Below are positions 56,397 through 64,000 of a DNA stretch of 64,000 nt, piece after piece (the stretch's first letter is position 1; each line of letters opens with the position of its first letter). Position numbers and translations under genes: made by a program. The stretch covers positions 360,317-424,316 of the forward strand of contig NW_025064914.1 of assembly GCF_019112545.1 (NCBI RefSeq), written 5' to 3'. The notes beneath the pieces were generated by a model. That model did not search any database. It was given only the letters and a program-made list of their open reading frames with translations, and was not told the DNA's origin. This stretch comes from Guyanagaster necrorhizus. Lineage: Eukaryota; Basidiomycota; Agaricomycetes; Agaricales; Physalacriaceae.

Positions 56397-57529
56397 ATGG
56401 ACAATCCAAAGCGCCACAGAGAATCGCCGTTGAATCCGAAACGCGCTCTACAGTTTTCTTCATGGTCCTTAATGACACTTACGGTCCGGGGCGCATAGTC
56501 GTGTCTTTTCAATTCACCGTTTTTGACATGAAGACTGAGATAACCATGTTCTGCCGCTGGTCTGATCATGGGGACATGATTCATGGAGATGGATATAGGG
56601 GCTATTCGTGATATGCCTCGGATTGATATTAAACGTTATCTAGACCTGGTTTTGTAAATGTATTCAATGCGCCAATTTGACGACACCCTTTGATCATCTG
56701 TCATGACCCTTTGAATTGCTAACGCTATGCTGGCATTGTATTCTGCTTCGCATTCGTGTTCTACGGCGCAAAACCTTTTACTGTCGAAGTTAATGGAACA
56801 GATAATGTCTGTGGTCAGATATGTCACCAGGAGAAGATCTGCAATGGAACAGAACCTAGTACTTCTCATTGTAGGTCCCATAGGGGACGGTGTCCGTTAC
56901 CTGGTGATGAAATCACGGGAGACGATTGGATGTTTCTATTATCCGCGGGAGCCGTAAGCGAGAAGGAATTCATGATGCGGATGTCTCTATCGAATCAGAA
57001 GCACTGCGAGTTATGGCTATTGCTGCATAAAGGCTTGACGTCCGTGGTGGAGATGTGTGAATGGAGAAAATGTAACGTAGCATGCCAAGTCAGTCCATCA
57101 CATTGTGAAAAATAAGCGTATTGTGGATCTTGTCATTAAAACATTTGTCATATGTCAATACCTATCTTAAGTAGATTACCCCCCATAAAGACCTTCGTCT
57201 TCTTCAGACTTCCTACGACAGATGCATTAATATAATGACTGCACAGTTTGCCTCTGAGATTATTTCTTGCGATACTCGTAACATTTCTGATTCCTGGTTT
57301 CTGTACATCAGGATAAAATTTGGAGATTGGGACATGGTGTCGCAATGTGCTATCAGGGGAATAAAAGACTGACTGTGGCGTGCCTCCATGACAGACAAAC
57401 GACATGAGAGGAACCGGATATTCCGAACACCCAATGTATTATGCCACAGAACATTCTCGGCGGAATTTGCCACCGACGATAAGTTACCATCATGAACAAG
57501 AGCGACGGCCACAGCTCTCTCTACAATTA
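56397..57529. other. No well-supported gene
   Basis: Overlapping open frames lie on both strands around 56636-57115. The minus frame 56636-56881 reads CAVEHECEAEYNASIALA and is slightly coding-like. The plus frame 56756-57115 is Cys-rich. I cannot choose between them. Confidence 0.25.
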
Positions 57530-57680
57530 ACGTTAATAAGAATGCTTCTTGTGACAGGCCATGGTGTCGTACCATTAAGGCCCTTTCCTAACTCAGCCAC
57601 CTAAACCCGGTACCGTCACGAACCATAGCACTTGCCTCCAGGAGTATCTTTATAGTTAAATGAGCCCAACTTCCGAGGAG
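57530..57680. repeat. Diverged repeat R4, possible copy 2
   Basis: It contains ACGTTAATAAG, GGTACCGTCACGAA, TAGCACTTGCCTCCAG and TATCTTTATAGTTAAATGA in the same order as the other two copies. Confidence 0.35.
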
Positions 57681-57901
57681 CATTTTCCGTATTTTCCGGG
57701 AGCCTAGAAAGAGAAAGGTTAGCCGAGAGTTCAACATCACTCAACGGAAGACGACTTGGTATGGGTTATCACAAGCAGGTAACGAGGGGTTCGCTTCATC
57801 ATTTCAAGGGGCCATTCCGCCTAGCCCTGCGAATCTCAGGCATTGCTCATATCTTCTACAGTCGTTGTTGAGTATCTATCATACCGTACGGCGGCGGGTA
57901 A

Positions 57902-58195
57902 TTAGTATGTCGCCGGGAAGACAGATAAAATGAGAAAAAGCGGCGTGTGTAATGACGCGGGAGTTACAGGTGATAGTTCAGTAGTTCGACAAGCAGATGT
58001 GTCACATAGGGAGGTCAGTCTGAAGTCTCCATACACATTCCTCTCGTACTCCACTGCGGCTTCGATGGACTCATTTTCATCATAATATCTGGACTTAATT
58101 GTGAGAATGCTTTCCCAGCCATAAAGTACTTTGATACCTCGATAATATGCTAACGGAGCGACGAGATTCGCCATTGACCGGAGTCGGACGTGCAA
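57902..58195 (-). CDS. Coding-like open frame, 97 codons, unrecognised
   Basis: The frame contains MANLVAPLAYYRGIKVLYGW and SRYYDENESIEAAVEYERN, a composition typical of real protein, followed by a weaker Thr/Ser/Leu-rich tail. It may be an exon or a relic. No domain or splice partner was identified. Confidence 0.25.
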   Translation of the reverse strand: MHVRLRSMANLVAPLAYYRGIKVLYGWESILTIKSRYYDENESIEAAVEYERNVYGDFRLTSLCDTSACRTTELSPVTPASLHTPLFLILSVFPATY

Positions 58196-61100
58196 ATACT
58201 TCTTCAGGTGGAGATTGTCAGGCGTGAGAGCATGTCGTCGAGTACGCAGCGATCTGACTCAGTGATAGTGACGGCATAATGACGGCAGAGTCTGCCAGTC
58301 TACGCCGCAAGAACACCGGGAGCATTTCTTTCCCGCTGTCCAGGAAGCTGGATTTTCAGAAAAGAACATTTGCATGAGTTTGGGCACTCCAGAAGCATAG
58401 GAACGAGTCCTTGTGCCCCAAACACGCCAAACTCTCTGTCATAGTTTCAAGATCATGATAAACCTTGGTCGAGGCCTTCAGGTTGAGGGAAAGATCGGCA
58501 ATCATCGTAAAGTTTCAGGAAACGAAGAAAAAGGAAATCGCGATGGGAAAGTGCGAGATAAAATCCTTTCAGTCACTCAGTATTATTGAGTGGTCCAAGA
58601 GAGCTGATTTCGTAGCAATAGAGAGACATTTTACAAGAGAGGACGCGGGTGATGAAAAGAGAAACGTGTTTATTTGGCAAAAGCTTCGTCGTGACCGTGA
58701 TGCCAACGTGCCGTGATGGCTGACTCCTTCCCAACCTCCATGCGGCGCTGAGCGCTTGCTGGATCTCTTTGCCGAGGACTCTTGTGGGTGTGAAGACCCT
58801 TCAGTTTCAAATTCGTCAAAAATTTACCATCATGAGATACGCGAGCGTCTTCTTAGGCCAGGTTCATCTTTTTCCTTGCAACAGGATGACAGTCTGGACT
58901 TAGGTTTTACTCCACGACACTTCATTTCTGGAATCCCGAAACATGTCGCATGACAGTTGGCCTAAGAAGTTGATACTTCAGTAGGATCCATACTGCGAGC
59001 CCGGTACAGCCTGTTCGCAGCAAACTTCATCGCTTGATCTTGTTTTCTTGCTGATTCACGTCTCCATAATCCGCGTGTCATATTAATGAACCTGATCTTG
59101 GACCCTATGAATGCCATAATACGGGCCCCCAAGATTCACGTAAGGTACGTATCTCTTCGCATCGCTCTGAGACGTAAATTGAAGCCGTTCAATTCAGCGT
59201 TCAGGTACCCAAAACTCTATTGGGTGTACCCGAGAGAGATCGGAACAGTCTGACTCCGGCAGAGGAAAGGGCATTCATTTTCTAGACATGATAGTACATT
59301 TACTTTTGGAGCTCAGAGTCACTGAAGTCGCTCACTTATGCAGAGCTGTCTTCGCGCCTGCTCTGAACAGAGATCCCTGTCAAAATCGGGGAATCTATTC
59401 TTAGTCAATGTCCGCCCATTGTCTCGAGGTCAGCCACGAGCCTCGTGCAGATACCTCTTATACTGACTACTCAGTCCTGCTGCTTAGATGCGCTCCTGAC
59501 ATTGTATCTCGCCAATTTCGAAAATAGGCCTGAAATAACACCGCACCATGCTTCTTTTCGATTCTTTCTTTTTCAGGTGCAAACTACCTTTGTTGAAGCA
59601 TGCTTGAAACCCTGGTTATACTCTAAAGCCGCCACGTATTATTTTCTGAGGGCTTGTTCAGGGTTTGAGTTGTGGAGATTGCGACCCTTTTTAGTCTTGA
59701 ATCCTATGCGTCAACCTCGGACTAGATCGACCTGCGGTAACCTCGTCGACTTCTGCTCCTGATTATCATTTCCACAGATGTCAAGACCTATGAGAATCGT
59801 TCGTGCTCGGAGCTTCTTGTTACTCGAATTGTGCGTTATGGCGAACTTAGCTATTTGGGCTTTCTCCTAACTTCCTGTAGTCCAAAAGCATTAGCTCGGT
59901 CTTTATTGTTCTTCGACCCGTATTTATCGCCGCGCTTCGCCCTGGACAGGACCGGGAGGACTTCGGCAGCGCAATATCCGCGCTAGCACGGAAGATCGTT
60001 CCGGGGCTGTCTTTGATAATAGGGATTCCAGCAGATGTTCTCACACTATTACGCTTACGCTCAGACCTGCTGGAGAACATCGTCTTTTGAGGTAGCCCCC
60101 GCCTCTGCTGCTGGTTTTGATCCATTAACAAAATTCATTTTCAGTATGTGCCCAATCAAAGAATCCTTCCCTTTCACATACACGCTTGTCGCCACGACCC
60201 TGGTCTTCACAACTTCACGAAGAAACGCTTTCTGATTCCGAACCGAGTCTTCACTTCTGCCGCGCTCTAGGCTCGAAGAAACTCGCTAGACACGCCGGAT
60301 GCCATTTCCTGAAATCGATCAATCCACATCGTTTGGAGTGCAGGGCGTACACAGGCGGCAAGGATATGATAGATGGCTGCTGTACATGAGAACTCGGAAA
60401 GACTCCCACAGTGTCTACATTGTTCGTCTCCGTATGGGACCGACAACTAAATATCCCCTGCGCGCCTTTCCGTCGTCTCAGGCCCCTCGACTACATGGGT
60501 TATGTTGACCGCAGTACCCTCATAGGCAATAACCCAGTCCATCAGTTCCTCGACATAGTCTCCTTTCTTCGCTTCTTCTGGCCAGAACGTCCTCCACGAT
60601 GTTTTGTCGTGTTTTCTAGATTTCGAGCTGCGAGGAGAGAACTTCGTTTTTGGATTACTCTGATATTATTACATTGGTCCCTCATTTCTGCGACTTCCAC
60701 GCGCTCCTCAGTATGGACCACCGTGTTGATATGAAATTTAAAAAGCGCTCCTGAAGGAGCATATGGTGATGGGCCGCTCTCCCATCTTAAGTCGTATGCG
60801 GGAATCTTGAAGCTGACCCTGACTGACAATGCTCCTCTGCCAGTGGAGGTTGATAAGACGTGACGAGGAAGGTCAAGATATTCTTTGAGTGTTATTCGCT
60901 CTCACTAAAAGACCTTAACAGGCATAATCTCCTTCCGTAGGCTGGTGTCTCCAAACGCAGGACCGCTTCAGTATATCTGCGCTGCCCTTGATCAAACCAT
61001 CATGGTGTTCTATTCCTCAATTGCTTCCTGGTGCTTCCATCAGATGTGATGTGATCCGACTCGACGCTCTCCACGGATGGCACCATCTTTGTGGCCTGCG

Positions 61101-63064
61101 GAGATGATCCGGAACTATGCGACTTTCATAAATCATTCCCGCTCCACGACAGGGAGGCAGCTCGGTGTGTGTATCGGCACGTTCAAGTCCTGCGGCCGCG
61201 ATACGGGTGCCCCTCATTGAGAAATTCTCGTATCACCGGTTGAAGAGGTGCAAGGCGGGGAATAGGATGTTTGTTTAGCGTGGGGAGCTTTATACGTTAT
61301 GGGCAGGAGGTTAGAGTCCAGAAATCGGGGTACATTGACTGAGAGTCATGATTCTCTTAGCGTTCGGAATCAATGGCATCTATTTCTTTCCACATCGTCG
61401 TAAAGAGATGCAGACATCCACCAGCATTCAGCTAAACCTTATCTCAGGATCGTATGCTGTAGCGTTGCCTTACCGTTCTATCTTCGTGAAGTCGCTCACC
61501 ATCTATTCTGGACTCATCGAAAAGGGACTATCTTTCCCAGGGGACAGGGCCGGCCCGTTCTAACCTCACGGTCATTAACCTTGGACGCGATGACAATGAT
61601 CACGAGGTCGCGATCATTCAACGATCATCATTCACAGTTGTCAAGACTGTAATCTCCAGTTGTCAGCAACACAGATCATTCACCGTCGTCATGATTTCCG
61701 CAATTACAGGTTGCTATTTGACGATGGCCTGCCATGCGGTTAATTAACGAGAAGCGTTCTCCATATTCGTTCAGCCGATTTCCTTGACTACTCATTGGGG
61801 GTGGGCATATGGCCCTCGAGCATGAGGACGCCGGAAATTGGAGGGGACTATTCATTCTACAGGACGTCGGTAAAGGGAGCACCTTAAAGCCAGCTTTACC
61901 CTCCTCCGATGAAATTAATTGTCGCTTAGAACGGCGATCTATCAGACCGGATGTTTTCAATCAAAGTTATGGGATGTTACAGGGATGGACTCATCGCCCA
62001 CATCCTTGGTAACCTGTGATACCCTTGTACAATGTTCGTAGCACTCGTCGGGGAGTGGAATTGTGGAATTATAACTCGGGGTAAATGGATCCGTCAACAT
62101 CGCATATTGAATGCCATAGGGACATGATGCTCTTGTAATTTCAAGGTCGCCAAGTTATGGACAGCTTTACCATAATCAAACTGAGGAGCAGAACCGCGAA
62201 ACCCTTTCTTCTCCATCACATGGTCATTCAGTTTCATGACGGGGGACAAGGGGTGAATAATAATTTTTACGAGCAACCATCAAATAACCATCGGACTTTG
62301 GTACCCCCCAAGAATTGCATAGTACAGACTCGATACGAAAATATCCACCAGCGGGTGTGTAACATGTCAAGAGTCGAAGCGCAGTAAAACGGGCCCAGTA
62401 CCACCTCCTAAGACATACCCGTCGACCCTGAAGGCGGGTGTTTTCAATAAACGTGGTAGGTGGGCGGATCGAAAAACGCGCTCGATCACCTTGAAACACG
62501 ATCGATCTGGGCCCTTGATAGATCGAGAGGAGGAGTCGGGGAGGACGGCGGATATTTCTTCTCATGGTATGGCTGGTGCATGTCTGATTAGTCCAAGTAA
62601 ACCTGTCGATGCGAGGGGCGCAGTCAGTGGTTTTGTGCCTCAAACGGCATAGATGAAGATGAACAATCCCGTGACATCTACCCTCACGGCGATGCCGTCA
62701 AAGGTACCTCTCGGTCAGAAGACTTTCCATCCAGCACAGACCCGCGCTCAGGCTCTCTTCATTTCGGAGATACCGGAGATGTTGAAAGGTGAATCAGAAG
62801 GTTTCGGGGGGGTATGAGCACAAGAGACCTCTCCTCCGTACGTCAACCAAGCGTTAAGTAAGTATGCGTATGCTCCTCGAGCTCGGTTCGGGAGAGGCAA
62901 ACCCGCCAACAATAGACCGGTGCCTTCATTTCCAACACGGGAAAACAAGAAAAAAAGACACGACCACCCATATTCACCGACAAACGCAAGGAACGAACAC
63001 GCGTCAAAGGTTTCCTTCCCTTTACCGAAGATGGGGTCCCATCAATAGCCGAGTAGACCCTAGA
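58196..63064. other. Gene-poor stretch with possible F-box-like relic
   Basis: Around 60.7-61.2 kb the plus strand carries pieces such as LTDNAPLPVEVDKT and VIRLDALHGWHHLCGL, in different frames. They resemble the C-terminal style of agaricomycete F-box-like proteins, but the evidence is thin. Elsewhere only short open frames are seen (59445-59762, 60411-60734, 62224-62643), without domains. Confidence 0.25.
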
Positions 63065-63240
63065 TTGAAATGAACGCTGATAACGCGTCGGTTTCTCCGA
63101 GATGAAAACCAGAGCAAGCACTCCCGAATATCTCTGTCTGTGGCTCTGTGGGGCCGGGAATCTAGGCGCGGTACCGTCATTCACACGAGCACTTTTCTTC
63201 AGTAGCGCGTATATATCTAAATGAACTGTTCATGATAGAT
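63065..63240. repeat. Diverged repeat R4, copy 3
   Basis: It has the same ordered blocks as 52105-52280. The TATATATCTAAATGAA block could be a TATA-type promoter element. Confidence 0.5.
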
Positions 63241-63514
63241 TGAGCGTGGGTGCGTGGGTGCGTGTGAAATCACACTCAACGCCACTGCTGTACAAATCAG
63301 AAAAGAGACTTTTCTTTCATTAAGGAACGCAAATAAACCACATACACGCGTCTGCGGCTTTCAGTTTGTCCGATTTTAGAAACATTGCGGTTTTGACCGA
63401 AATTCGCGACGTACGAGGACGCATGTAGATTCGACATTAACGACTCCGATCTTCTTTTCCACCTTTAAACATCCACGCGGGATGTTGCCCTGACTTTGAA
63501 GCCTCGATGCTTTT

Positions 63515-63715
63515 AGACCTTGAAGTGCAGGAAGTAATTACCCTAACGAAACGAGGTACGAACAAACATCTTCGGATTGACTGTACCAAGGGCGGGGGGT
63601 GCCATTTGTGTAAGAGAATCATGTGCAGGTTGTCCGGGAAGTCAGAACGTGCCCCTCACCATGGGAGAAGACGGAATCTAGACTGAACGAGGAGTAAAAT
63701 ACGTCCCAGTATTTA
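63515..63715. repeat. Diverged tandem repeat R5, unit 1
   Basis: Its blocks are AGGAAGTAA, AACGAGGTACGAACAA, CAGAACGT, CATGGGA and ATCTAGACTGA; they recur in unit 2 about 260-270 bp later. Confidence 0.6.
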
Positions 63716-63779
63716 TTCACCCGGACACGAAAGAGATCCGTTGACCAGGTATTGTTCGGGTGTCAATTTTCTTTTAGAT

Positions 63780-63975
63780 CGTGAGCTGGAGGAAGTAAAA
63801 TAACGGATCACTGCGTAACGAAAACGAGGTACGAACAATTTTACTCACTGTCCAAAGAAACCAAAACAGGTGAAGCTGGCTATATAATCTTATGCACGTT
63901 CCAGGCAGCAGCCAGAACGTATCCCTCTTCGCATGGGAAGGGTCAGGGAATCTCGACTGAGTCAGGACCAAGTAA
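63780..63975. repeat. Diverged tandem repeat R5, unit 2
   Basis: This is the second unit, with AGGAAGTAA, AACGAGGTACGAACAA, CAGAACGT, CATGGGA and ATCTCGACTGA in the same order. It runs close to the window end, so more units may follow. Confidence 0.6.
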
Positions 63976-64000
63976 AGAAAAAAAGTCACGGGATCTATAT

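Noticed and set aside
63236..63285. Inverted words TTGAGCGTG...CACACTCAA as a terminator or transposon end
   Set aside because: The match is imperfect, the loop is a GT-rich simple repeat, and no second element end or gene supports it.

Overview
The window is from a filamentous fungus, most likely an agaricomycete (Basidiomycota). The two genes I can reconstruct fully are split by 44-65 nt GT-AG introns. They encode a NEDD8-conjugating E2 of the Ubc12 type and a Topors-type RING E3. The retroelements are Ty3/gypsy chromoviruses. The other recognisable genes (2OG-Fe(II) oxygenase, F-box/LRR-like, APH-type phosphotransferase, small Cys-rich secreted protein) are common fungal families and appear here mostly as broken copies. 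The organism is inferred; no marker gene such as rRNA is present.

Layout. 0-17 kb is the gene-bearing left part: a Ser/Pro-rich hypothetical gene (165-716, -), coding-like fragments (2.7-3.8 kb, -), UBC12 (4816-5640, -), a frameshifted 2OG oxygenase (5.9-7.0 kb, +), an F-box/LRR-like relic (7.0-7.9 kb, +), a Cys-rich secreted-protein relic (10.6-11.1 kb, -), an F-box-like relic (13.3 kb, -) and an intact Topors-like gene (14126-15999, +). About 17.8-42.2 kb is a CpG-depleted repeat island. Its core is an old chromovirus, element A (20340-36459, + strand, identical 426 bp LTR lengths, 5 bp duplication ATATC). A younger relative, element B (25947-34093, - strand, duplication GAAAG), is inserted inside the RNase H region of A. 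Two diverged solo LTRs of the same superfamily follow at 38.1 and 40.2 kb, each with its own perfect 5 bp duplication. 42-64 kb is gene-poor: an APH-type phosphotransferase pseudogene, tRNA-like/SINE-like pieces, several diverged repeat families and short coding-like fragments, but no gene I can reconstruct in full.

Main results. (1) The primer-binding site of element A is an exact 13-nt reverse complement of a sequence inside the family's LTR, 34-35 nt downstream of a TATA-like box in three separate LTRs. This predicts self-priming of reverse transcription as in Tf1, not tRNA priming. (2) Decay in the island is aimed at CpG: where the two A LTRs differ, one often has TG and the other CA at a site that the younger copy or a repeat copy outside the island keeps as CG. 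All 5 differences between the comparable parts of the B LTRs, and all 8 internal TGA stops of B, fit single CpG transitions, with no TpCpG preference. (3) Both elements carry an extra open reading frame upstream of gag. It encodes an N-terminal hydrophobic segment and a charged, coiled-coil-like tail, and it overlaps a long second open frame that leads into gag. Its protein sequence is conserved between A and B. A 315-base run of N (33553-33867) hides the primer-binding site and part of the 5' LTR of B.
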